Shown in pieces: positions 56,589 through 64,000 of a stretch of DNA of 64,000 nt. Source of the DNA: Corynebacterium occultum (GTDB taxonomy: Bacteria > Actinomycetota > Actinomycetes > Mycobacteriales > Mycobacteriaceae); NCBI RefSeq assembly GCF_009734425.1, contig NZ_CP046455.1, positions 1,984,001 to 2,048,000 on the forward strand. The letters are read 5' to 3'. The notes under the pieces are model-generated. The model was not told the DNA's origin. It ran no database searches and worked only from the letters and a program-made list of their open reading frames with translations. Numbering within the stretch: position 1 is the first letter of the stretch; every line of letters starts with the position of its first letter. The position numbers and the translations under genes were made by a program.

Positions 56589-57704
56589 CTAAGCCAGGAT
56601 CCCACGCAGGCGCTCCCCCATCCGCTCCCAGGTCCACGATGCCACCACATGTTCCCGCCCCGCCTGCCCCATGCGGCCCCGCAGTGCCGGATCGCTGAGC
56701 AGGAGGTCCGCGGCGTCGATAAGCGCCCCCAGGTCCCGGCCTCCGACGACCATGCCGCTTTCCGGGGTGACTGTCTCCGGGGCCCCTCCGGAGTCGCCGG
56801 CGATCACCGCCACCCCACAGGCCTGGGCCTCCAGGTAGACGATGCCCAGCCCCTCCACGTCCAGCCCCCTGCCACGGGTCCGGGCCGGCATGGCGAAAAT
56901 ATCGGCCGCTGCCAGCAGGGAACGCATCCGTTCCAGTCCCACCTTGCCGGTGAACACCACCGCCTCACCCAGAGGTTCCGTCATTTTCCGCAGGGTGCGT
57001 TCATAGGAACCCTGCCCGATGATCAGCAACCTGGTGCCAGGGTGTCGACGGCGAATCTCCGGTAACGCTCGGATCAGCTGATCCTGACCTTTGCGGGGAA
57101 CCAGCCTGGAAATGCACACCAGCAGCGGTCCCTCCCCGAATTCCGCCCGGATCTGTTTCTTCTCATCCTCGGCCAGGGGCCGGAAAAGCTCCACGTCCAC
57201 CCCGGAAGGCAGATGCTCAAACCTTGGCCGGGAGCCAAAGGCCCGCCGGAATCGTCGCAGCGTGTACTCCGAGATATAGGTGAGCACATCAGTCTCCCGG
57301 CCGATGCGGCGCAGCACCTGGCGGGCAATCGGCAACATGGACCACCCCACCTCATGGCCGTGGGTGGTGGAAATTATCCGGCGGGCCCCCGCCTCCCGTG
57401 CCGCCCCAGCCATCAATGCCAGGGGGGCCGCCGCCCCGAACCAGACCGTGTCGATTTCCCGCTCCCGGATGATCTTCGCCATGCGGCGGGTGGTGGCCGG
57501 GGTCGGCAACATGATCCGACGAGGCCAGCGAACCACCTCATAGCCCACCTGCCGGTCATACTCCGTAGCCGCCACCGCATCCTGGGTGGAGGCGAAGACC
57601 ACCACCTCCGCAGGATCCAGGGTGGCCAGAAAATCCCGGAGATAGGACTGGATGCCACCGATCGTCGGCGGGAAGTCATTGGTCACCAGCAGAGTTTTAC
57701 CCAT
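56589..57704 (-). CDS. pimB: Phosphatidylinositol mannoside alpha-mannosyltransferase PimB'
   Basis: A GDP-mannose dependent GT-B (GT4) enzyme that adds the second mannose to PIM1. The N-terminal motif VTNDFPPTIGGIQSYL, STTHGHEVGWS near 110, VSRLVPRKGQD-type segment (CISRLVPRKGQDQLI) near 200 and the GT4 EX7E region with EGLGIVYLEAQACGV are present. ATG 57704 gives 371 aa; the frame extends to 57974, but the added 90 residues look non-coding. Mtb Rv2188c is its positional equivalent. Confidence 0.93.
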   Translation of the reverse strand: MGKTLLVTNDFPPTIGGIQSYLRDFLATLDPAEVVVFASTQDAVAATEYDRQVGYEVVRWPRRIMLPTPATTRRMAKIIREREIDTVWFGAAAPLALMAGAAREAGARRIISTTHGHEVGWSMLPIARQVLRRIGRETDVLTYISEYTLRRFRRAFGSRPRFEHLPSGVDVELFRPLAEDEKKQIRAEFGEGPLLVCISRLVPRKGQDQLIRALPEIRRRHPGTRLLIIGQGSYERTLRKMTEPLGEAVVFTGKVGLERMRSLLAAADIFAMPARTRGRGLDVEGLGIVYLEAQACGVAVIAGDSGGAPETVTPESGMVVGGRDLGALIDAADLLLSDPALRGRMGQAGREHVVASWTWERMGERLRGILA

Positions 57705-58055
57705 GTCCCCCAACCTTAGTGAGCCGGGGTGGGAAGGGTCAGAAGCGGCTGGCACCAAACCAGGGCATGGGGCTTCTCCGGCACCACCTGAACCGGGGTC
57801 CGAGGCGTGCCGACCACTCCGGCCCGGACTCCATCTCCAGGTCACGTCGTTTGACCTTCCCAGGCTTGACTGCCGACCCGGGCGGGAAAGCTCCTGCCTG
57901 TCATCGATGCGGGCAGCCATCTCCTCATCCTCGGTGCCTGAAGGCTCAGCTCTGGAGGCAAGTGCGCTCAGCACTGAAACCTGGGTTGGCTGGGCTCTTC
58001 CCCTATCTCAGTGGGCAGGTTCCCCTGGCGGGACTGCCCTGGGGTTGCAACGCCG
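57705..58055. other. Intergenic region between pimB' and the nlpC terminator
   Basis: About 350 bp. Open frames on both strands lack ribosome sites and family features. A TAAGGT (57712-57717, minus) lies near the pimB' ATG and might be its -10. Nothing else is recognised. Confidence 0.4.
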
Positions 58056-58086
58056 AAACCCCGCTGAACAATGCTCAGCGGGGTTT
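58056..58086 (-). terminator. Terminator after the NlpC/P60 gene
   Basis: AAACCCCGCTGA (58056-58067) pairs with TCAGCGGGGTTT (58075-58086) around a 7-nt loop, 40 bp beyond the stop. Confidence 0.85.
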
Positions 58087-58125
58087 CATGGCGGGACGAA
58101 TAAAGTCCTGCCGGGGAGTGCAGTC

Positions 58126-58773
58126 CTAGAAACGGAATGCGGAGTGGATCGGCATGTAGTTGACCGGACGCTCCTGGACGGTGGAACCGGAGTTAAGGGC
58201 ATCGATCATCATGCCGTTGCCAGCGTAGATTGCCACGTGGGAAGCACCACCGTAGTAGGCGATGATGTCACCGGGCTGCAGGTCGGAGATGCTGACGGGG
58301 GTGCCGGCAGCGGCCTGCGCCTGGGAGGTGCGCGGGATGGACTTGCCAGCCTGCTGGTAAGCCCAGCTGGTCAGGCCGGAGCAGTCGAAGGCGCTCGGGC
58401 CGGTGGCACCCCAGCCGTAGGGGGATCCGATCTTGGAACGTGCGGCATCCACGATGGCCTGGCCGTTGGACGGGGCGTGGTAGGCCTGCTGGACCGGGGC
58501 GGCCGGCTCAGCGACAGCGGCGACTGCGTTGCCGTACTCGACCGGTGCGGCCTGCTCGACGATGCTCGGGATGAATGCGCCGATGTTCGGGATATTCTCC
58601 AGGCCCTGGATCTGGGACAGCATCCGATCGTCAACGTTGACGCTGGAACCGGCGACGCTGATCTCGACGGCGTTGGCCGGTGCAGCTGCGATGGCGGTGG
58701 CGCCGACAGCCACTGCGGATGCGGTGGCGATGCGACGGACGGTGGTCAGGTTCTGGCTACGGTGCTTACCCAC
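58126..58773 (-). CDS. Secreted NlpC/P60 peptidoglycan endopeptidase
   Basis: A wall hydrolase cutting stem peptides (D-Glu to DAP type by family). GTG 58773, with GGAG seven bases upstream, gives a signal peptide of about 34 residues ending APANA. A linker follows, then the NlpC/P60 domain from about 108 with the catalytic cysteine in FDCSGLTSWAYQQAG near 130 and the histidine in ASHVAIYAG near 180. 215 aa. A c-di-AMP riboswitch occupies its leader, tying wall hydrolysis to c-di-AMP. Confidence 0.92.
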   Translation of the reverse strand: MGKHRSQNLTTVRRIATASAVAVGATAIAAAPANAVEISVAGSSVNVDDRMLSQIQGLENIPNIGAFIPSIVEQAAPVEYGNAVAAVAEPAAPVQQAYHAPSNGQAIVDAARSKIGSPYGWGATGPSAFDCSGLTSWAYQQAGKSIPRTSQAQAAAGTPVSISDLQPGDIIAYYGGASHVAIYAGNGMMIDALNSGSTVQERPVNYMPIHSAFRF

Positions 58774-58799
58774 GAAATAACTCCAAGTTTCTTCCATTG

Positions 58800-58960
58800 A
58801 GCCGGCCGGGTTAGCTGTCGGATTAGAGAACGGAAGCTCTCTTCCACTTCGCCACGAGATCACTCTCGCTCTTGATGCGGATTCACCCCAGAGATCTGAG
58901 ACTGGTTCCCCGGCTTTCCCACCCCCTCCGGATGAGGCTGATGGCGGAAAATTAGGCATT
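58800..58960 (-). promoter_or_regulatory. c-di-AMP (ydaO/yuaA) riboswitch before the NlpC/P60 gene
   Basis: The minus strand carries the conserved ydaO blocks in order: GGGGAACCA (about 58902-58910), GGGGTGAATCC (about 58879-58889) and the 3' signature AATCCGACAGCTAACC (about 58810-58825). Variable stems lie between them. ydaO riboswitches bind c-di-AMP and in actinobacteria often precede wall hydrolase genes; they switch expression off at high ligand. The ends are approximate. The GTG start lies about 30 nt downstream. Confidence 0.88.
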
Positions 58961-60110
58961 TAGTTTTCTGTCGGATCACGCGGGCACTTCCAACTCTGAC
59001 TGGAAATGACAGGCTCCGGTGCCGCAATGTCTCGATCAGGTTACGAAACCACAACGAGATATGTCCACTCTCCGCAGAGAAAGCCGAGTGTTATCGGACC
59101 GTTATCGAAAGATTCCGAGCCTTAAATCAAAATTTGCAAGCCTTGCCCTCACCCGACCTCAACCCCCACGCCTTTGATAACAAATTGGTCACTAGCTGCA
59201 TACTCTGGAAATAGGAAGAATATGCCCCGGGGATGATTCTTGCAAACGTTTCCAGATGGAATATTTTCATTAAGTGCCAATTGTGATTCTGCTCACCCTC
59301 ACCTTCCTGGGGGTCAAAATCCCCGATCCTTAGGCTTTTGAGGGTCCCCAAGACTCCCCCGGCACACCTTGCCGTCATATCTCGCTGTTCAACCGGGCCG
59401 AAGTCAACCATGAAGGGAAGCCCTCCAATCCGACTGCCAGCCATCCTTCTCGGCCTTAGAAAGCTGAGATGGGACACTTGTCCACAACGACAGATCCAAC
59501 CCTGCTGATTGCCGCACAAGCCGCTTCGGACGGAACCCTCCCCAGAGACACATACTCCGGGGATATCCACCGCAGGAGGTTTTCCACCCGAGGCCACCTC
59601 CCCGCTGAGGTGCCCACCCCGAGAGCCAGTCGACAGAGCCCCTCCCCGTACCCCTGCCCAACCTCGCTGGTGTCATGAGTAGGAAAGCTGAGAAATATCC
59701 TTTCCTCAAGGGAGATACATATATATAAGGTATGCCAGCGAATTTGGAGGACCGGATCCCCGGAAATCTGGCGAGCTCCCACCACCTCCCGCCTCATCCC
59801 GGGACTCCCGAATCCGACCGGAGGAGATACAGATACTCATCGCCACAGTCAGATCCGAAACCACCCGCGGCCGTGACCGGATAACCAGCCAGCCCCCACT
59901 CCGCCATCTTCGAACCCTCCCGGGGATGGAAACTCCCCCTTTCATACCGCCCCCGGCGGTTCTTTCCCTGAAGGTCGACGAGATCCCTCCATCCATAACC
60001 CACTGCACCGGAACTCGCTGTCTCCCCCACTGCCCGGCAGCTAAACGGAGAAGGTTATCCCGCAGGGAGCTGATCCGCCCCCATTCGGAACTGGGCTCAG
60101 GGACAGAGAA
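58961..60110. other. 1.15-kb region without a supported gene
   Basis: The largest gene-free stretch here, between the nlpC riboswitch and the qcrB terminator. Composition is more mixed and AT-richer than the flanks (for example an ATATATATAAGG run near 59719-59730). It contains a direct repeat GTTATCG at 59090 and 59101 and a possible short ORF at 59732-59884. ORFs of up to 156 codons on the minus strand look like chance frames: no ribosome sites, no domain character. Confidence 0.55.
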
Positions 60111-60114
60111 ACCC

Positions 60115-60155
60115 AGAAGGACCCCGCACACCCTTATGGTGTGCGGGGTCCTTCT
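60115..60155 (-). terminator. Terminator after qcrB
   Basis: An 18-bp perfect stem (60115-60132 with 60138-60155) with a 5-nt loop, 32 bp beyond the qcrB stop. It ends the cytochrome bcc operon. Confidence 0.9.
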
Positions 60156-60186
60156 GAGATGTAGTTTCCGAGGAAACCAGGGGGAG

Positions 60187-61815
60187 CTAGTCGATCAGGC
60201 CGTTCTTACGGTCCTCATCGCGGTAGGCGTCCTGCATCTTCTGCAGTGCCTCCTGCTCCTCGCGGTGGTTAGCGTGCTCGATCTCAGCAGCACGTTCCGC
60301 GATAGTGGCATCATCCGGCTTAAGGAAGCTGCCGCGACCCGGAGCACCGGCGAAGCCGAGCTCGTTCATCTGCTTCGGCACGACGGCGCCAGCGTACTCG
60401 AGCGGGATCGGGTGGCCGTGCTCGTCCACCGGGCCCAGCGGCTGGTGAACCTCGATGAAGGCACCGTTCGGCAGCTGCTTGATGACACCGGTCTCGATAC
60501 CGTGCTCCAGAACCTCGCGGTCGGAGCGCTGCAGGCCGATGCAGATTCGGTAGGTGATGACGTAGGCGATCGGAGGCAGAATGATCAGACCGATTCGACC
60601 AACCCAGGTCATCGTGTTCAGCGAGATCTGGAAGTAGTGGGCGAACAGATCGTTACCGCCGGAGAGGCTGACCAGGAAGAAGAAGGTGACAGCCATTGCG
60701 CCGAGGCCGGAACGAACCGGGACATCGCGCGGACGCTGCAGCAGGTTGTGGTGTGCATCGTCACCGGTGATCTTCTTCTCGATGAAGGGATACGCGATCA
60801 GCAGGACGACCATGACGATACAAGCCAGGGCCACCCAGAAGGCAGAGGGAATCGTGTAGTTGCCCAGGTAGAGTTCCCAAGCCGGCATGACGCGGGCCAG
60901 ACCATCAGTCCACAGCATGTACCAGTCAGGCTGCGAACCTGCGGACACCTGGGACGGGTTGTAGGGGCCGACGTTCCAGATGGCGTTGATGGTGGTCAAG
61001 CCAGACAGCAGCGCCAGCACGCCTGCAACGAAGAGACCCATCGCAATCGCCTTCACACCGAAGAGCGGGAGGATCCTGATGCCTACGACGTTGTTTTCCG
61101 TACGGGCAGCGCCCGGGAACTGGGTGTGCTTCTGGAACCAGACCAGCATCAGGTGCGCCGCGATCAGGGCCAGGATGATACCCGGCAGGATCAGGACGTG
61201 AGCGATGTAGAAACGGTCCAGCATGATCTCGGAGGGGAAGTCACCGCCGAAGATCAGCCAGTGCATCCAGGTACCGACGATCGGCATACCCACGATGATG
61301 GCGGACATGATGCGCAGGCCGGTACCGGACAGGAGCTCATCCGGGAGGGAGTAACCCATGAAGCCCTCGACCATGCCCAGCAGGATCAGGGCGCAGCCGA
61401 TGATCCAGTTCGCTTCGCGCGGACGGCGGAATGCGCCGGTGAAGAAGATGCGGGCCATGTGCACGGTCATGGCGACCATGAACATCAGGGCTGCCCAGTG
61501 GTGCATCTGGCGGACGAAGAGTCCACCGCGCACCTCAAAGGAGATATTCAGAGCTGTCTCGTACGCACGAGACATCTCCACGCCGTTCAGCGGGAGGTAG
61601 GCACCGTCGTAGATGACCTTCGTGATGGAGGGGTCGAAGAACAGAGCCAGGTAAACACCGGTCAGCAGCAGAATGATGAAGGTGTACAGTGCGATCTCAC
61701 CCAGCATGAAAGACCAGTGGGTCGGGAAGACCTTGTTGATCTGGGTGCGGACCATTCCCGCCCAGGGGTAGCGGGAGTCGAGGTTATTGCCCAACTGGGC
61801 TGATTTGGTACTCAT
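60187..61815 (-). CDS. qcrB: Cytochrome bc1 complex cytochrome b subunit
   Basis: The membrane core of the cytochrome bcc complex that oxidises menaquinol. Histidine pairs for two haems b are in helices near residues 105-120 ([19 protein letters not shown]) and about 205-220 ([24 protein letters not shown]). The quinol-site motif family PEWY appears as QPDWYMLW near 300. A long actinobacterial C-terminal extension carries charged coiled sequence. 542 aa. The start overlaps the qcrA stop by one base. Confidence 0.97.
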   Translation of the reverse strand: MSTKSAQLGNNLDSRYPWAGMVRTQINKVFPTHWSFMLGEIALYTFIILLLTGVYLALFFDPSITKVIYDGAYLPLNGVEMSRAYETALNISFEVRGGLFVRQMHHWAALMFMVAMTVHMARIFFTGAFRRPREANWIIGCALILLGMVEGFMGYSLPDELLSGTGLRIMSAIIVGMPIVGTWMHWLIFGGDFPSEIMLDRFYIAHVLILPGIILALIAAHLMLVWFQKHTQFPGAARTENNVVGIRILPLFGVKAIAMGLFVAGVLALLSGLTTINAIWNVGPYNPSQVSAGSQPDWYMLWTDGLARVMPAWELYLGNYTIPSAFWVALACIVMVVLLIAYPFIEKKITGDDAHHNLLQRPRDVPVRSGLGAMAVTFFFLVSLSGGNDLFAHYFQISLNTMTWVGRIGLIILPPIAYVITYRICIGLQRSDREVLEHGIETGVIKQLPNGAFIEVHQPLGPVDEHGHPIPLEYAGAVVPKQMNELGFAGAPGRGSFLKPDDATIAERAAEIEHANHREEQEALQKMQDAYRDEDRKNGLID

Positions 61816-63035
61816 TAGGACTTACGCTCCCAGAATGCCGGGCCGAGGCTCTCAATGAAGTTGCCTTCGGCGATGAGGTAACCCTCTTCATCCACGGTGA
61901 TCGGCAGCTGCGGCAGAGCACGTGCGGCGGGGCCGAAGACCGGCTTGCCGTACTGCAGTGCATCGAACTGCGACTGGTGGCAGGGGCAGAGGATTCGGTT
62001 GGTCTGTGCCTCGTAGAGAGAGGTCGGGCAACCGATATGGGTGCAGATCTTGGAGTAGGCGTAGTAATCGCCGTAGTGGAAGTCCTCTTGACCTTCGCGT
62101 TCGATGGCCCTTTCAGCATCATCCGGACGCAGACGAATCAGCATGACACCGTTACGCGGACCATGGATGGAGTGCATGTGGTCCTCGTAGACATCGCGGG
62201 TCTCATCGAAGAGGTCACCGTCGTTGACGTAGGACTGGGGCAGCGGATACACGGTTTCCATGCCGCCAGCGGAAAGATCCTCGGGACGCACGCGCACCAG
62301 ACGGGTGATACCGGTGGTGGACATGTGGGTGCCGGCCTCGCTGGTGTGCGGCTGAGCGATGGCGCCGGTATCACGGGCCAGGTACAGCTTCACGTCATTG
62401 TTGGCCAGGGTCCAGCCGGAGGTCCACAGGGTGCCGTCACCCTGGATGCCGAGCTCGCCGGCCTTCCACGGGTTCTTGATCATGCCACCGAGCGGAGCGA
62501 CGATCGCCAGACCGGCCAGCAGGCCGGAGGCGCCGAGCAGGCCCTGCAGGACCTTACGACGACCCAGGGTGGAGGTCTGCCAGGAGTCATTCAGCAGCGC
62601 AACCAGGGTGTGGCGGTCGATCTCCTCGGAGCCACCGTCATGACGACGCTGGACAGCGATCTCCTCCGGCAGGAGCTTCTTGACGTAGAGGACCACTGCG
62701 AAGCCGAGGGCCAGGATGGCCAGGCCTGCGAACAGACCCAGAGCCGGGGTGAAGAGGGTGTACCACATCAGACCTTCATCACCGTGGGACCTGTACTCCC
62801 AGGGCCAGAAGAGATAGGTACCCAGGAAAGCCAGTCCGGAGATGATCGAGATGATCAGCCAAATGGTGATACCGCGGACCGTGCGCTTCTCAGCGGGGTC
62901 ATTCGGAATCGGGAAACGTTCCTTGCGGTAGGCAATGGTGACATCGTCGAGCTCGGTGCCGAGGCGTGCGAGCTCCTCATTGCTCATGGAACGAAGTTCC
63001 TGAGCCGTGTAGTTCTTCTTTACTTCATTACTCAC
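61815..63035 (-). CDS. qcrA: Rieske iron-sulphur subunit of the cytochrome bcc complex
   Basis: Carries the 2Fe-2S cluster passing electrons from menaquinol to cytochrome cc. Three transmembrane helices (about 55-75, 90-118 and 165-190), as in actinobacteria, instead of one. Cluster motifs are CTHIGCP near 332 and CPCHQSQFD near 350. GTG 63035 overlaps the qcrC stop by four bases and gives 406 aa; the longer frame to 63092 lies inside qcr[10 protein letters not shown] before helix 3 resembles a Tat-type signal. Confidence 0.96.
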   Translation of the reverse strand: MSNEVKKNYTAQELRSMSNEELARLGTELDDVTIAYRKERFPIPNDPAEKRTVRGITIWLIISIISGLAFLGTYLFWPWEYRSHGDEGLMWYTLFTPALGLFAGLAILALGFAVVLYVKKLLPEEIAVQRRHDGGSEEIDRHTLVALLNDSWQTSTLGRRKVLQGLLGASGLLAGLAIVAPLGGMIKNPWKAGELGIQGDGTLWTSGWTLANNDVKLYLARDTGAIAQPHTSEAGTHMSTTGITRLVRVRPEDLSAGGMETVYPLPQSYVNDGDLFDETRDVYEDHMHSIHGPRNGVMLIRLRPDDAERAIEREGQEDFHYGDYYAYSKICTHIGCPTSLYEAQTNRILCPCHQSQFDALQYGKPVFGPAARALPQLPITVDEEGYLIAEGNFIESLGPAFWERKS

Positions 63036-63922
63036 GAGCGCGATCCAATCCACATAGCAGCCGCGATCAGTACGACGATGCCGACGATCCACATGAACAT
63101 GCCCTCAGCAACGGGGCCGAGACCACCGAGGGAGTAGCCACCGGGGCTGGGGGTTTCACCGGACGCCTTGATGAAGGCGATGATGTCCTTCTTCTCATCA
63201 GCGGAGAGCTGACGATCGGAGAACTTCGGCATGTTCTGCGGTCCGGTCAGCATGGCCTGGTAGATCTCCTGCTCATTGGCGGGATCCAGGACCGGAGCGT
63301 ACTTACCGGAAGACAGTGCGCCACCACGACCGGTGAAGTTGTGGCAGGAGGCGCAGTTGAGACGGAAAAGATCGCCGCCGCGAGCAACGTCAGCGGGGTC
63401 GATCTGTCCGTTGTAGCTGGAGCCACGGAGGGACTCCATGGCGATGGTTCCGTCTTCGTTGTAGACGATTCCGGGACCGCCACCGTTGGCTGCGACATAG
63501 GCCGCCAGGGCCAGGGTCTGAGCTTCGGTGTAGCGCGGGGTCTTACGTTCAGCCTGTGCGTCATTCTGGTACAGCGGCATACGGCCGGAGTGAACCTGGA
63601 AATAGACGGCGCCCTCACCGATACCGATGAGGGAGGGGCCACGCTCCTCGACGCCCTGCAGGTTCGCACCGTGGCAGGTGATGCAGGCGACGTCGTAAAG
63701 ATCCTTGCCCTCCTGGATTAGCGCCTGATCATCACTCTGTGCGGTGGCGATCTGGGCATCCGGGGTCAGAGCGGTGGCGAGAACGCCAGCGCCGGTGAGA
63801 CCGAAGGTCAGTGCAAGTGCGCCGGCCGCAGCCTTACGCACCTTGCGCCGAGCCCTGGTCTTCTTGCCCGATGCTGCCGGGGCTGCGGCAGGCTCGGATG
63901 ACTGTGGATTGGTTTCCATCAT
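63032..63922 (-). CDS. qcrC: Di-haem cytochrome c subunit (cytochrome cc)
   Basis: Hands electrons directly to cytochrome aa3 oxidase, replacing soluble cytochrome c in actinobacteria. Two haem c motifs, CITCH near residue 80 and CASCH near 190, mark two cytochrome c domains. A basic N-terminus with a signal/anchor helix (about 30-55) and a C-terminal transmembrane helix (about 272-292) bracket them. 296 aa is normal. AAGGGAA lies just before two adjacent ATG codons (63922 and 63919). Confidence 0.97.
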   Translation of the reverse strand: MMETNPQSSEPAAAPAASGKKTRARRKVRKAAAGALALTFGLTGAGVLATALTPDAQIATAQSDDQALIQEGKDLYDVACITCHGANLQGVEERGPSLIGIGEGAVYFQVHSGRMPLYQNDAQAERKTPRYTEAQTLALAAYVAANGGGPGIVYNEDGTIAMESLRGSSYNGQIDPADVARGGDLFRLNCASCHNFTGRGGALSSGKYAPVLDPANEQEIYQAMLTGPQNMPKFSDRQLSADEKKDIIAFIKASGETPSPGGYSLGGLGPVAEGMFMWIVGIVVLIAAAMWIGSRS

Positions 63923-63985
63923 TTCCCTTAGAACTCGAATGCGGAAAGTGAATGGCTGTAGGCCGAATACTCGGCTGTCTACGGC

Positions 63986-64000
63986 CTACTGAACGAGATA
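63986..64000 (-). CDS. ctaE: Possible C-terminal end of cytochrome c oxidase subunit III
   Basis: The last five codons at the window edge, read on the minus strand, are TAT CTC GTT CAG TAG (YLVQ-stop). In corynebacteria and mycobacteria ctaE directly precedes qcrC, and its protein ends in a hydrophobic helix, so this could be its end. Four residues cannot prove it. Confidence 0.35.
   Translation of the reverse strand, partial: YLVQ

Noticed and set aside
57705..57974. 90-residue N-terminal extension of pimB'
   Set aside because: GT4 proteins of this family begin at the Rossmann strand (KTLLVTNDFPP). The extension is low-complexity and lacks a start signal.
59127..60131. Minus-strand ORFs of 141 and 156 codons in the large gap
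   Set aside because: No ribosome sites, biased Gly/Arg/Ser/Trp composition and overlap with a terminator; treated as chance frames.

Overview
The window looks like a chromosome segment of a high-GC Corynebacterium (or a very close relative in the Mycobacteriales). The evidence is the division and cell wall (dcw) cluster without ftsA, the actinobacterial order divIVA-yggT-sepF-yggS-pgeF-ftsZ, the lipomannan and PIM mannosyltransferases MptA and PimB', the PknL/Rv2175c-like pair, the di-haem cytochrome QcrC, and an actinobacterial T-box before ileS. The overall order follows the Mycobacterium tuberculosis Rv2166c to Rv2196 region. No tRNA, rRNA, insertion sequence, prophage or CRISPR array was recognised.

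Layout. 1-2888 is the 5' part of dnaE (minus strand). 3188-5322 is sucCD (plus), placed between dnaE and rluD. 5306-8375 holds a hypothetical OGG-fold-like gene, a small membrane protein, rluD and lspA (minus). 8434-11327 carries a lipoprotein gene and an ABC-F ATPase with a short leader (plus). 11394-13428 has an MTB12-like lipoprotein (minus), an L-asparaginase and a small membrane protein (plus). 13465-17401 has dinB, a MerR-HEAT regulator, a HEAT-repeat protein and an RhtA-like exporter (minus). 17510-20701 is ileS under a T-box. 21162-26614 is divIVA, yggT, sepF, yggS, pgeF and ftsZ. 26922-42286 is the dcw operon read from mraZ down to ftsQ. 42938-44755 contains DUF3040, HEPN and GNAT genes. 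44848-50504 contains idsA, mptA, the Rv2175c-like DNA-binding protein and pknL. 50771-58773 contains aroG, an RNase AS-like exonuclease, membrane genes, plsC, glk, pimB' and an NlpC/P60 hydrolase under a c-di-AMP (ydaO-type) riboswitch. 60187-63922 is qcrCAB, followed at the right edge by what may be the last codons of ctaE.

How the genes work together. Most of the window builds the cell envelope: lipid II synthesis and septation (mur genes, mraY, ftsW, ftsI, ftsQ, ftsL, ftsZ, sepF, divIVA), prenyl and mannolipid synthesis (idsA, mptA, pimB', plsC), wall turnover (NlpC/P60) and control by a PASTA kinase (pknL). The rest is central metabolism (sucCD, glk, aroG, qcrCAB), translation (ileS, rluD) and DNA synthesis (dnaE, dinB).

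The most interesting signals are regulatory. They are the two structured RNAs, a promoter and five-codon leader ORF before the ABC-F gene, a MerR-type 19-bp-spacer promoter before the HEAT/MerR pair, LexA-like and GlxR-like sites, 10-bp-phased MraZ boxes, and many start codons placed exactly where a leaderless transcript would begin. I did not find a convincing new defence or mobile system. All assignments come from reading the sequence; no database search was run.
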